The notes: generated by a model from the sequence alone, not told the origin. 10,252 nt of DNA from Faucicola sp032089155 (GCA_032089155.1 DAMDEV010000091.1:1-10252), one strand, 5' to 3'; shown: positions 1 to 7,480, counted from the stretch's first letter. Translations and numbers: made by a program.

Positions 1-849
1 TCAGGACGTTCAGGCTCGGGTAAGACATCGGTTCTCAATATCATGGAAGACTTTGGCTATTATCCAATTGATAATTTGCCACTCTCGCTAGTCCCTAGTG
101 CCATTGATAAACTTGTACATGACAGCCAAATTTATAAAATCGCCATTGGTGTGGATGTACGCTCGCCACAAGCGGACTTATCGCGGTTTGCCGATGTCTA
201 TCATAAACTCATAGAGACTTATAGCAAACCGGCGATTAAAATACTGTATGTGACTGCCCAAGAAAGCGTCCTCGTGGCACGGTTTGACGCCACGCGCCGT
301 CTGCATCCGTTAATGGCGATATCGGGCAATCTACCCAATGCCATCAAAAAAGAAATCGATATTTTAGAGCCGATTGCTATTCGTGCTGATATCAAAATTG
401 ACACAAGCTTACTTAATATCCACCAACTCAAAGAAGTCATCCGCGATCATTTGGGTGTGGATAATGCGGTAACCGTCAATATTTTATCCTTTGGGTTTAA
501 ATATGGGGCACCGATTGATGCTGATTTTATTTTTGATGTGCGCACCCTGCCAAACCCGCATTGGAAGATTGAACTGCGCAACCAGACAGGGCTAGATGAT
601 GGGGTCAAAGCATTTTTTGCTGACTACAGCGAAGTAGATGACATGGCGAATGATATTATCGCTTTTTTTAAAAAATGGTTACCGCCTTTTTTGCACAACA
701 ATCGCCATACCGTGACCATCGCTATCGGTTGTACTGGGGGCAAACACCGCTCTGTGTATATCGCAGAAAAGTTGGGTGAGTCACTGACCCAATCGCTACC
801 CAAAGAGATGGTGGTACGTCTCAAGCACCGTGAAAAAAACCGCTGGTAG
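1..849 (+). CDS. rapZ: RNase adaptor protein RapZ (5' partial)
   Basis: RapZ is an ATP/GTP-binding protein; in enterobacteria it senses glucosamine-6-phosphate and presents the sRNA GlmZ to RNase E, thereby tuning GlmS and cell-wall precursor synthesis. The reading frame is open from base 1: the Walker A motif GRSGSGKT is encoded at 4-27, before the first ATG (43), so that ATG is internal and the gene begins upstream of the window. 282 residues are visible against 284 in E. coli RapZ; by alignment about six N-terminal residues are missing. The N-terminal P-loop domain continues with YPIDNLP, VDVRSP and DATRRLHPL. The C-terminal domain shows FGFKYGAPIDADFIFDVR, LPNPHW and the signature GCTGGKHRSVYIAEKL, and the basic tail KHREKNRW resembles the RNA-binding end of the E. 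coli protein. Whether a GlmZ-type sRNA exists in this organism cannot be seen here. darP follows 51 bases downstream on the same strand. Confidence 0.96.
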   Translation, partial: SGRSGSGKTSVLNIMEDFGYYPIDNLPLSLVPSAIDKLVHDSQIYKIAIGVDVRSPQADLSRFADVYHKLIETYSKPAIKILYVTAQESVLVARFDATRRLHPLMAISGNLPNAIKKEIDILEPIAIRADIKIDTSLLNIHQLKEVIRDHLGVDNAVTVNILSFGFKYGAPIDADFIFDVRTLPNPHWKIELRNQTGLDDGVKAFFADYSEVDDMANDIIAFFKKWLPPFLHNNRHTVTIAIGCTGGKHRSVYIAEKLGESLTQSLPKEMVVRLKHREKNRW

Positions 850-876
850 CACGTTCTGAATCAACTTTATACTTAT

Positions 877-900
877 GATTGATAACTTTGAGATTGATAA
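877..900 (+). repeat. Direct repeat GATTGATAA x2 abutting the darP start
   Basis: GATTGATAA occurs at 877-885 and 892-900, a 15-bp period, and the second copy touches the darP ATG. The darP ribosome binding site is weak (GAGA at 890-893 lies inside this element). A TATACT hexamer at 868-873 could be a -10 box but has no convincing -35, so darP is probably cotranscribed with rapZ. Function of the repeat is unknown; it may be a slippage product. Confidence 0.5.
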
Positions 901-1410
901 ATGATTAATTTTGACCAAATGGATATGGCGGTTAGCCGTACCGAACTAAAAAAAGCCCATGAGCGCCTGCAGCGACTGGCTGAACCGCTTGCCAATTTGT
1001 CAAAAAAACAAATGAAGGCACTGCCTGCCAGTGAGTTTTTTTTGGATGACTTGCTGCAGCTTGCCGATATCACCAGCCATGAAGCACGTAAACGCCACAT
1101 CAAGCGTTTGGGCAAATTACTGGCTGAAGAAGAACCGCATGCGATTGTCGAATTTTTATTTCGCCATACCTTTAGTCCTGAGCAACAAGCCAAAATTGAA
1201 AGTTGGCAAACGCGCCTAAATTTGCAAGATGACAATACCTTAAAACAATTTACCAAAACTTTTTTTGACAGTGAATTCAACACCATCAAGCAGCTACTGA
1301 TTTGGATTGCCTACGCCGAATACACCCAAGATGATGAATTGATGGAAGAGAGTGTGGCTGATTTACACACTTATATCCGCCAAGTGGCGATTTTGTCCAA
1401 AGGTAAATAG
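901..1410 (+). CDS. darP: Ribosome biogenesis factor DarP (YjgA, DUF615 family)
   Basis: DarP/YjgA is a small basic helical protein that associates with late 50S precursors and promotes peptidyl-transferase-centre maturation in E. coli. The product is 169 residues (E. coli 183). The family core is clear from about residue 11: VSRTELKKAHERLQRLAEPL, a segment LPASEFFLDDLLQLADI, then HEARKRHIKRLGKLL, matching the VSKSEIKRDAEELKRLG and EGRRRQLQLIGKML blocks of E. coli YjgA, with a C-terminal helix ending DLHTYIRQVAILSKGK. It lacks most of the acidic N-terminal tail of the E. coli protein. ATG 901 was chosen because it gives the full conserved core with a weak SD-like GAGA seven bases upstream; ATGs at 919 and 925 are alternatives. 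A run of eight T (1036-1043) lies inside the gene, encoding part of EFFLD, and the frame continues through it. It lies 51 bases after rapZ, probably in one transcript. Confidence 0.9.
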   Translation: MINFDQMDMAVSRTELKKAHERLQRLAEPLANLSKKQMKALPASEFFLDDLLQLADITSHEARKRHIKRLGKLLAEEEPHAIVEFLFRHTFSPEQQAKIESWQTRLNLQDDNTLKQFTKTFFDSEFNTIKQLLIWIAYAEYTQDDELMEESVADLHTYIRQVAILSKGK

Positions 1411-1433
1411 TCGGACTGATTGCCAGTTTTCTA

Positions 1434-1533
1434 NNNNNNNNNNNNNNNNNNNNNNNNNNNNNNNNNNNNNNNNNNNNNNNNNNNNNNNNNNNNNNNNNNN
1501 NNNNNNNNNNNNNNNNNNNNNNNNNNNNNNNNN
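1434..1533. other. Assembly gap (100 N)
   Basis: Exactly 100 N, the conventional length for a scaffold gap of unknown size. The real distance and content between darP and the transporter gene are therefore unknown, and a reading frame drawn through it (for example from the ATG at 1420) is not supported. The end of the darP transcript and the promoter and start of the transporter lie in or next to it. Confidence 0.97.
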
Positions 1534-2712
1534 CAACACACCCAGTCCAATCCCAACTATCCCAACCAAATTCGCCAGTGGCGCGTGATTGTCATGGCGA
1601 TTTCGGCATTTATTTTTAATACCACCGAATTTGTGCCGATTGCGCTGCTCTCTGACATTGGCCATAGCTTTGCCATGCCCGTAGAAAAGGTGGGGCATAT
1701 GATTACTATCTATGCTTGGATTGTGGCTATTTTGTCGCTCCCTGCCATGCTTGTCACTGCCCGTATCGAACGGCGTAAGCTATTGATAGCATTATTTGTT
1801 ATCTTTATCGGGGGACATGCGGTGTCGGTGATGGCGCAAAGTTTTGCCCTGCTGTTGGTTGGACGGGCATTGATTGCGCTAGCGCATGCGGTGTTTTGGT
1901 CAATTACCGCAAGCCTTGTGGTGCGTGTTGCGCCCAAAGATCGTCAAACCAAAGCCTTGGGGCTACTATCCATGGGTAGTGCGCTGGCGACGGTGCTTGG
2001 GCTGCCGTTAGGTCGGATGATTGGACAGTGGCTCGGGTGGCGGATGACGTTTGGTACGATTGGCGTGGCTGCGCTCTTGGCAATGATTATGGTGTGGTGG
2101 ATTTTACCAAAACTGCCGAGCAAAGATGTTGGCTCAGCCGCAAGTTTACCCAGTATCTTCAACAATATCCCCTTGCTCACTGTCTATACACTCACTGTGC
2201 TATGTGTGACGGCACACTTTACGGCGTATAGTTATATTGAGCCTTATATGCTGACGATTAGTCAGTTTAGTCAGCAATTTGCTACAGTGATTTTGCTGAG
2301 TTTTGGGGTGGCAGGGTTGCTAGCGAGCTGGCTATTTGGGCACTTTTATGACCGCTTTCCACGGGCGTTTTTGATTAGCGCGATGGCAACGCTGCTGTTT
2401 TCGTTGTTAGCATGCGCTTGGCTGCCCCATGTGCCAATCTTGTGGCTTGCCCTAGCGATGCTATGGGGCTTGGCAATTACGGCGATTAGCCTTGCTTTGC
2501 AGCTGCGCGTATTGCAGCTTGCGCCAAATGCCACTGATGTAGCGATGTCAATTTTTTCGGGGATTTATAACATCGGTATCGGCGGCGGCGCGTTCGTCGG
2601 TGGACTGGTGATTGCAAGCCTAGGACTGGCTATGGTGGGTTATGTAGGGGCAGGTATCGCGCTCACTGCCATGGTTTGTTTAATGGTGTATTTGGCGCGC
2701 ACCCAAAAGTAA
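1534..2712 (+). CDS. sotB: MFS sugar efflux transporter, SotB/YdeA type (5' end in gap)
   Basis: This is an inner-membrane major facilitator of the drug:H+ antiporter-1 group. E. coli SotB (YdeA) exports arabinose, IPTG and related sugars; the substrate here is not predictable. From base 1534 the frame runs 392 residues to TAA, against 396 for E. coli SotB, so only the N-terminus is missing in the N gap. Conserved blocks are FIFNTTEFVPIALLSDIG (TM1, about 1609-1662), TIYAWIVAILSLPAML (TM2), ARIERRKLLIALFVIF (loop 2-3 basic motif), HAVFWSITASLVVRVAP, LGLPLGRMIGQWLGWRMTF (TM5 region), TAHFTAYSYIEPYM, and LAPNATDVAMSIFSGIYNIG near the end. About 12 hydrophobic segments are visible. Methionines after the gap would cut into the conserved RQWRVIVMAISAF segment, so the start is placed in the gap. 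It converges with glnD, with 60 bases between the two stop codons. Confidence 0.9.
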   Translation, partial: QHTQSNPNYPNQIRQWRVIVMAISAFIFNTTEFVPIALLSDIGHSFAMPVEKVGHMITIYAWIVAILSLPAMLVTARIERRKLLIALFVIFIGGHAVSVMAQSFALLLVGRALIALAHAVFWSITASLVVRVAPKDRQTKALGLLSMGSALATVLGLPLGRMIGQWLGWRMTFGTIGVAALLAMIMVWWILPKLPSKDVGSAASLPSIFNNIPLLTVYTLTVLCVTAHFTAYSYIEPYMLTISQFSQQFATVILLSFGVAGLLASWLFGHFYDRFPRAFLISAMATLLFSLLACAWLPHVPILWLALAMLWGLAITAISLALQLRVLQLAPNATDVAMSIFSGIYNIGIGGGAFVGGLVIASLGLAMVGYVGAGIALTAMVCLMVYLARTQK

Positions 2713-2714
2713 TC

Positions 2715-2743
2715 AAACCCAGAGCTTACTTGTAATTGGGCTT
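2715..2743 (-). terminator. Weak candidate terminator for glnD
   Basis: Read on the minus strand, AAGCCCA pairs with TGGGTTT (seven pairs, one G-U) around a 15-base loop, and the following bases GATTACTTTTGGG are only moderately T-rich. It sits in the 60-base convergent gap between glnD and sotB, where a terminator is expected, but loop and tail are poor. Confidence 0.25.
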
Positions 2744-2772
2744 GCTTGCCGCCGAATTTTTCCACTGACAAG

Positions 2773-5451
2773 TTAACTGACATTCAGCGTTTCTACCAAT
2801 GCCTGTTTGAGTTTTTCTAGTCGCTCATCCGATAGTGGTTTGTCTTCATGGTCAGTGATAAAGAACATATCTTCGGCGCGCTCACCCAATGTGGTAATGC
2901 GGGCAAAATGCACTTCAATATCATGCGCCAAAAACACCTGCCCCACACGAGCGAGCAAGGCTGGCTGGTCAAGGGTTTCCAAAATCATCATATGCTGATT
3001 GGATTGCGGGTTAAAACTAAAAGACACTTTGGTGGGCACATGAAAATGCTTGAGCTGTCTAGGCATGCGTCGCTGCGCCACCTCAGGCAGCGTTGGACTA
3101 ATAAAGGCTTGTTTTAGACGCTCAATGAGCTCAGTTTGGCGCTCGGTATCGGTGAGCAGCGTGCCATGTCTATCAAGCAATACGTAAGAATCTAGGGCAA
3201 AATCTCGCGAGGCAGTGATGACGCGCGCATCGAGTACGTCCAAATCCATTTGGTCAAACACGGTCATGGTCACCGCAAATAAATTGGATTGGTCATGGGT
3301 GTAGATAAACACTTGCACGGCATCGAGTGCCAACTCGCGATGTTCACGCAAAATAATCAGCGGCTCAGGTTGCTCGCTCTCTGTGCGTTGTTTTTGTACC
3401 TCATCATGCGCCATGATGGCTTTGGAATGCCAAACAATATCGCTTGGGACTTCACGCAAAAAATACTCTTCCCCTAGCCCATCCCACAGGCTTTCAATGT
3501 CAGCCAAGCCATTATCACCTGCTAGCAAATCACGGGCACTTTGCTTGTTACTGGCAATCATGTCTTGGCGGTTCATCGGCGCATCGATATCAGCTCGCAG
3601 GATACGGCGGGTTTGGGTATATAGTTGACGCATCAAGGTTGCGCGCCAACTGTTCCAAAGCTGTGGGTTGGTCGCATTCATATCGGCAACGGTGAGCACA
3701 TACAAATAATTCAAATAAGTCACATTCCCGACTTTATCGGCAAATTCTGCCACAACTTCGGGGTCAGAGATGTCTTTTTTCTGCGCGGTCATCGACATCA
3801 ATAAATGCTGAGAAACCAACCAGCCGACAAGCTCGGCATCGGCTTGGCTTAAACCATGTGACAAGCAAAACTTGATGGCATCTTGCTCGCCAAGTTCACT
3901 ATGGTCACCGCCCCGACCTTTGGCAATATCATGGAAAATCGCTGCCAACACCAGCATCTCTTTACGGTCAATACGGCGGTAGATACCACTGACAAGCGGA
4001 TAGGTATCAACATAATTGTCATCGGTAAAGCGGTGCAACATACGTATCAACATCAAAATATGGGCATCCACGGTATAACGGTGGAATAAGTCATATTGCA
4101 TCAATCCTGTAACTTGACCAAAAGCAGGCAAATAGCTACCTAGCACGCCATAACGTTTCATGACTCGCAGTCGCCAAAATAGCAGATTTTGCTCTTTGAT
4201 ATTGTCCATAAACATAGCTTTATTGGCGGGATCATTGCGAAAATGCTCATCAATGCCGCGCGCGGCGATTTTCAAAATCCGTAGCGTGCGGGTACGAATA
4301 TGGCGAATATTTTGCTGACCCATCAACAAAAACATTTCTAAAATCGCGGTCGGATGCTGGGCAAACACCCGGGTATGGGTTACCGCAATGCGATTACCGA
4401 CCAGTTTAAAACGCTCATTAATCACCTTATGCACCGGGCGCTGTTCATCGGGTAAACGCGCTTCAATCAAGGTTTCATAGTAGTGCTGGGTGAGCATTTC
4501 AGACAATGTTGAGTTTGACATGGCATAGCGGTAATAATCGCGCATAAACTGCTCAACTACGGCATTGGGATGCGAATTGTCACTGTAACCGATGCGCTCA
4601 GCAATTAGGCGCTGATAGTCAAATAAAACACGGTTTTCATTGCGTTTGGCAATTTTGTGCAGATGATGGCGAATCAACCACAAAAAATCTTCCGCTTCTT
4701 GCAGCTCATCAAATTCTTTTTCGGTAATAAATTCTTGCTGCACCAGTCCAAACAAGTTTGTCACGCGAAAATAGCGCTTACTGATCCAGCCGACAGTATG
4801 AATATCTCGCAAGCCCCCAGGCGCGTTTTTAAGGTCAGGCTCTAGGTTATACTCCGTCGAATTATGTTTAAGATAGCGCTCTTTGGCTTCTGCCATTTTA
4901 GCCTTATAAAACTTGGTTTGTGACCAGTTTTTATTGAGTAGCTGCATCGGCAACCCAGCTTGGGCAACGTTGCCCGCCAAAATTCGTGCTTCTAACAGAC
5001 TTGTTGCTACCGTGATGTCATCGTGACAAGCCTCATCGCACTCTTCAACAGAGCGCACCACCAAAGCAGGATCAATCCCAATATCCCAAAGCTTGGCGAC
5101 AAACGGCGAAATTTTTTGATTCAAGGCCTCATCAATCGGGTTTGGGCTTAACAGCAATAAATCCACATCCGAAAACGGGTGCAACTCCCCACGCCCATAC
5201 CCTCCTGTGGCAAACAGTGTCAAATCGGTTTGATCAAGTTCATACAACTCAAATAAGGCTTCCATCATGCTATCAATCACACAGCAGCGCCCCATGACGA
5301 CTTGGCGAATCGGTGTGCCAGATGCTAACGCCTTATCCAAGTCCGCTTCCACTGCGGCTAACCAAGCAGGTATGCCAAGATTGGCTTCGCCTTGCAAGCT
5401 AAGCTGAGGCAGTGGGGTAAAATACGGTAGTATCGGTGGGCAAGTAAACAT
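2773..5451 (-). CDS. glnD: [Protein-PII] uridylyltransferase / uridylyl-removing enzyme GlnD
   Basis: GlnD is the cytoplasmic glutamine sensor: it uridylylates PII proteins (GlnB/GlnK) when glutamine is low and removes UMP when it is high, controlling glutamine synthetase and nitrogen transcription. The 892-residue product matches E. coli (890) over the full domain order. The nucleotidyltransferase motif is GGYGRGEL at 83-90 followed by HPFSDVDLLLL, with catalytic Asp95 and Asp97; the family block LEPDLKNAPGGLRD is at 203-216. The HD hydrolase domain has His464 in TVDAHIL and the pair His507-Asp508 in FHDIAKGRGGDHSELG. Two C-terminal ACT domains begin near 710 and 818 (VQVFIYTHDQSNLFAVTM; MMILETLDQPALLARVG) and bind glutamine in the family. 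All key residues are present, so both activities are expected. The ATG is supported by TTAGGATT at 5455-5462. It lies 143 bases after hemA on the same strand; I see no clear own promoter. Confidence 0.98.
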   Translation of the reverse strand: MFTCPPILPYFTPLPQLSLQGEANLGIPAWLAAVEADLDKALASGTPIRQVVMGRCCVIDSMMEALFELYELDQTDLTLFATGGYGRGELHPFSDVDLLLLSPNPIDEALNQKISPFVAKLWDIGIDPALVVRSVEECDEACHDDITVATSLLEARILAGNVAQAGLPMQLLNKNWSQTKFYKAKMAEAKERYLKHNSTEYNLEPDLKNAPGGLRDIHTVGWISKRYFRVTNLFGLVQQEFITEKEFDELQEAEDFLWLIRHHLHKIAKRNENRVLFDYQRLIAERIGYSDNSHPNAVVEQFMRDYYRYAMSNSTLSEMLTQHYYETLIEARLPDEQRPVHKVINERFKLVGNRIAVTHTRVFAQHPTAILEMFLLMGQQNIRHIRTRTLRILKIAARGIDEHFRNDPANKAMFMDNIKEQNLLFWRLRVMKRYGVLGSYLPAFGQVTGLMQYDLFHRYTVDAHILMLIRMLHRFTDDNYVDTYPLVSGIYRRIDRKEMLVLAAIFHDIAKGRGGDHSELGEQDAIKFCLSHGLSQADAELVGWLVSQHLLMSMTAQKKDISDPEVVAEFADKVGNVTYLNYLYVLTVADMNATNPQLWNSWRATLMRQLYTQTRRILRADIDAPMNRQDMIASNKQSARDLLAGDNGLADIESLWDGLGEEYFLREVPSDIVWHSKAIMAHDEVQKQRTESEQPEPLIILREHRELALDAVQVFIYTHDQSNLFAVTMTVFDQMDLDVLDARVITASRDFALDSYVLLDRHGTLLTDTERQTELIERLKQAFISPTLPEVAQRRMPRQLKHFHVPTKVSFSFNPQSNQHMMILETLDQPALLARVGQVFLAHDIEVHFARITTLGERAEDMFFITDHEDKPLSDERLEKLKQALVETLNVS

Positions 5452-5520
5452 AGCAAATCCTAATCAACGCCATTGTTATCAGAGTTAGCAGAGCAATTTT
5501 CAGTATTACAAATTTGATGC

Positions 5521-5545
5521 AAAAAAGCTAGCCGCCGCTTGTAGC
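5521..5545 (-). terminator. Candidate weak terminator/attenuating hairpin between hemA and glnD
   Basis: On the minus strand GCTA(CAA)GC-GGCG-GCTAGC can fold with four plus two base pairs and a three-base bulge, followed directly by six T (5521-5526). The stem is short, so read-through from hemA into glnD is likely even if it acts. This 143-base gap otherwise holds only the glnD SD and the hemA-end repeat. Confidence 0.3.
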
Positions 5546-5580
5546 GAAAACTTGGGCTTAAAAGCTCAGCGATAGGAAAA

Positions 5581-5608
5581 TTATTGCTTGTTAATTATTG
5601 CTTGTCAA
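5581..5608. repeat. 14-bp tandem duplication at the hemA stop codon
   Basis: TTATTGCTTGTTAA (5581-5594) is followed immediately by TTATTGCTTGTCAA (5595-5608), 13 of 14 identical. Read along hemA, the last codons GAC AAG CAA TAA are echoed directly after the stop. It looks like a simple slippage duplication covering the gene end. Confidence 0.8.
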
Positions 5609-6953
5609 AAGACGGTGACGCTGGCTCGTCATTAACCAAGCTGTTGTTATGGGTGAGATAGGGGCATTTGTCTTTGCGAAAGGCATGGGTCAGCTGTTGT
5701 GCCACAAAATTGACAGTTTCTACGGGCTGTTCGCTAGCCGTTTCTCGCAATAGTTTAGAGGGTGCATGGGTTAACGTTTGGGTGAGTTTACGGGTCAGTT
5801 CGGTTAATACGGCTTCGGCTGCATGACCATCGGCAAGCTGCTGTAAGGATTGGCTTAAAATCATATCCGCATGGTGTTTGGCTTGCTCACGGTACTGCTG
5901 AATATCCTGACCCACTTGGCGCACCAAGTATTTGCGCTCAATCGCCACCACGATTTGGCTCACCAATAATTCTGCTTCTACGGCAGCTTGGCGACGCTGT
6001 TCAAGGTTGCCTGCAATCACATGTTGTAAGTCATCAATTGAATATAAGTACACGTCATCTAGCTCACTGACGGTAGGTTCAATATCGCGAGGGACTGCTA
6101 AATCAATCATTAACATCGGCTGATGACGGCGCTGTTTTAACGCCTGTTTCACCATGGTTTTATCAATCAAGGTATATAAGCTACCGCTACAGCTGGTTAC
6201 AATATCCGCTTGCGGTAACACGCTGGCTAATTGATCAAGCGGGGTAATCTCAATGTGCGGCACAATCGTTTCAAGCTCAGAGGCAAGCAGCGCGGCACGC
6301 TCAGGACTACGATTACAGATGATGACTTTGCCGACACCTAAACCTGCGATATTGGTCGCAACCAGCCGATTCATCTCACCTGCCGCGACCACCAGCAAAG
6401 TGTTGTTGCTAGGTTTTTGAAAAATTTGGGTCACCAATTTGGCGGCGGCAAAGCCTAACGACACCGCTTGTGAGCCTACCCGCGTTTCGTTACGCACTTG
6501 TTTGGCGGCAGCAAATACCTGCTGAATCACCCAGCTAAGCTTACTAGAGATAGCTTCTTTGGCACGCGATTGGCGCACCGCCTGTTTGATTTGTCCCAAA
6601 ATCTGCGGCTCGCCCAAAATCATCGAGTCTAGCCCAGACGCTACCCGCACCCAATGTAGCAGTGCGTGGTTATCTTGATATTGATACAGATGAGGCGCGA
6701 TTTTTTGCATGGGCGTGTTTTTAAAAGCCGCTAGCCATTCAATCACTTGTGACATCGTGCTAGTGAGGGTCTGTCCTTCGGGGGCTAGGGCATAGATTTC
6801 AGTGCGGTTGCAGGTCGATAAAATCACCGCGCCTTGGGTGATCGCTTTGAGCGAATCTAAGGCAATCGGCAAATCTTCAGCAGCAAATGCCAATTGCTCA
6901 CGCATGGCAACTGGCGCTGTTTTATGATTTAACCCAATAACCAGAAGCTGCAT
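5595..6953 (-). CDS. hemA: Glutamyl-tRNA reductase HemA
   Basis: HemA reduces glutamyl-tRNA(Glu) to glutamate-1-semialdehyde with NADPH, the first committed step of the C5 route to haem and other tetrapyrroles. The 452-residue product (E. coli 418) begins MQLLVIGLNHKTAPVAMRE and carries the catalytic cysteine as Cys48 in STCNRTEIYA, the family signature ASGLDSMILGEPQILGQIK (105-123) and the NADPH-binding Rossmann domain from about 185 (VVAAGEMNRL, then VIICNRSPERA), MIDLAVPRDIEP (282-293) and a helical dimerisation domain from about 315. Two oddities are an Ala where the dinucleotide motif usually reads GAGE, and a polar C-terminal tail some 25-30 residues longer than in E. coli. The start is supported by the conserved N-terminus and an AAGG at 6966-6969, 12 bases from the ATG, a slightly long spacing. 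It is transcribed from the extended -10 promoter at 7170-7198 and diverges from the TPR gene. Confidence 0.97.
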   Translation of the reverse strand: MQLLVIGLNHKTAPVAMREQLAFAAEDLPIALDSLKAITQGAVILSTCNRTEIYALAPEGQTLTSTMSQVIEWLAAFKNTPMQKIAPHLYQYQDNHALLHWVRVASGLDSMILGEPQILGQIKQAVRQSRAKEAISSKLSWVIQQVFAAAKQVRNETRVGSQAVSLGFAAAKLVTQIFQKPSNNTLLVVAAGEMNRLVATNIAGLGVGKVIICNRSPERAALLASELETIVPHIEITPLDQLASVLPQADIVTSCSGSLYTLIDKTMVKQALKQRRHQPMLMIDLAVPRDIEPTVSELDDVYLYSIDDLQHVIAGNLEQRRQAAVEAELLVSQIVVAIERKYLVRQVGQDIQQYREQAKHHADMILSQSLQQLADGHAAEAVLTELTRKLTQTLTHAPSKLLRETASEQPVETVNFVAQQLTHAFRKDKCPYLTHNNSLVNDEPASPSFDKQ

Positions 6954-7163
6954 ATAACGTACTGACCTTAAAAATGACCGCGTTTATCAAAGCCGATTTT
7001 TGTGAACCCAAGTTTGCTAGCTAAGTGTGCTAGCTAAGCGACATCCAGCCTATATCAGCCTATCGACGTTTGTCATTTTTGATAACACAGGGGGAAAAGT
7101 GGCAATATAAAGAAACCTAAAGCAACTTAATAATAAACACTTAATAAAAGTAAATTAGAAAAG
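6954..7163 (-). promoter_or_regulatory. Long hemA leader with a closing inverted repeat next to the SD
   Basis: If the promoter at 7170-7198 is used, the hemA mRNA has about 210 untranslated bases. Within it AAAAATGAC (6970-6978) and GTCATTTTT (7072-7080) are a perfect 9-bp inverted repeat; in the minus-strand RNA they would close a 111-base element whose 3' arm directly abuts the AAGG ribosome binding site (6966-6969). Inside lie the TAGCTA repeats (7018-7023 and 7031-7036), able to form a small hairpin with a seven-base loop, and two TAGGCTG copies. This resembles no riboswitch class I know; a cis-regulatory role is inference only. Confidence 0.35.
7015..7040. repeat. 13-bp tandem repeat in the hemA leader
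   Basis: TGCTAGCTAAGTG (7015-7027) is followed directly by TGCTAGCTAAGCG (7028-7040), 12 of 13 identical. Each unit contains the palindromes GCTAGC and TAGCTA, so each copy is a possible dimeric-protein site and the two can also pair in RNA. Confidence 0.8.
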
Positions 7164-7169
7164 TGGATT

Positions 7170-7198
7170 ATTATACCATTGCTAATAACAAATGAAAA
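7170..7198 (-). promoter_or_regulatory. Extended -10 promoter for hemA
   Basis: Minus-strand reading gives TTTTCA (7193-7198), a 17-base spacer and a perfect TATAAT (7170-7175), preceded by TGG so that the extended -10 form TGnTATAAT is complete. Transcription would start near 7163. It is the best sigma-70 promoter in the divergent region on this strand. Confidence 0.65.
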
Positions 7199-7390
7199 AC
7201 ATCCTGCTTTTTTGATTCAGGAAAATTCTTTAGCCACGTTTTAAAGCATTACAATTTAACGCATTAACATATCTAGCATGCCTTGCATTTTGAACAGTCA
7301 TTCGAGCTATCATCATATTTTTTTACTTAACTCTGCTACATCTGCTCGTTTGGTTGCTATTTACCCATACGATTTAACCATAATTCTACA
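7199..7390. other. AT-rich divergent intergenic stretch without recognised gene
   Basis: Between the hemA promoter and the TPR-gene promoters I see no plausible reading frame with a ribosome binding site and no RNA gene. It contains a weak inverted repeat TCCTG/CAGGA (7202-7206 and 7218-7222) and two GCATTA copies, none convincing as a site. Confidence 0.5.
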
Positions 7391-7417
7391 TTGTTCGACC
7401 AGTTGAAGCCGTATAAT
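7391..7417 (+). promoter_or_regulatory. Candidate upstream promoter for the TPR gene
   Basis: TTGTTC (7391-7396) and a perfect TATAAT (7412-7417) are separated by only 15 bases; the -10 is ideal but -35 and spacing are poor. Transcription would start near 7424. Confidence 0.35.
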
Positions 7418-7451
7418 TCAATTTTATCATGAACATTTTGTTACATCTTAC

Positions 7452-7480
7452 TTGTCACTGATTGTAATACTGACTGTAAT
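7452..7480 (+). promoter_or_regulatory. Promoter upstream of the TPR gene / leader RNA, with 12-bp tandem repeat
   Basis: TTGTCA (7452-7457) and TGTAAT (7475-7480), each five of six to consensus, have an ideal 17-base spacer, predicting a start near 7487. The spacer and -10 are built from a tandem repeat: ACTGATTGTAAT (7457-7468) and ACTGACTGTAAT (7469-7480), 11 of 12 identical, so the -10 hexamer is itself duplicated. Confidence 0.55.

Noticed and set aside
43..849. rapZ starting at ATG 43
   Set aside because: The Walker A motif is encoded upstream at 4-27 in the same open frame, so ATG 43 is internal and the gene is cut by the window edge.
1036..1043. Run of eight T in darP as a possible frameshift
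   Set aside because: The DarP family blocks continue in the same frame on both sides, so the gene is intact here.
1420..2712. A 430-residue transporter starting at ATG 1420 and reading through the N run
   Set aside because: The gap length is arbitrary, so frame and content across it are meaningless; only 1534-2712 is supported.
2807..4845. Several plus-strand reading frames of 60-90 codons inside glnD
   Set aside because: They are antisense shadows of a fully conserved GlnD with no ribosome binding sites or recognisable products.
5548..7015. Inverted pair AAACTTGGGCTT (5548-5559) and AACCCAAGTTT (7005-7015) flanking hemA, each near a GCTAGC
   Set aside because: Only about 10 matching bases with a mismatch, no target duplication and a normal gene between them; not evidence of a mobile element.
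7202..7236. TCCTG/CAGGA hairpin with T-rich DNA as a terminator on either strand
   Set aside because: A five-pair stem with an 11-base AT loop and no gene ending upstream on either strand.
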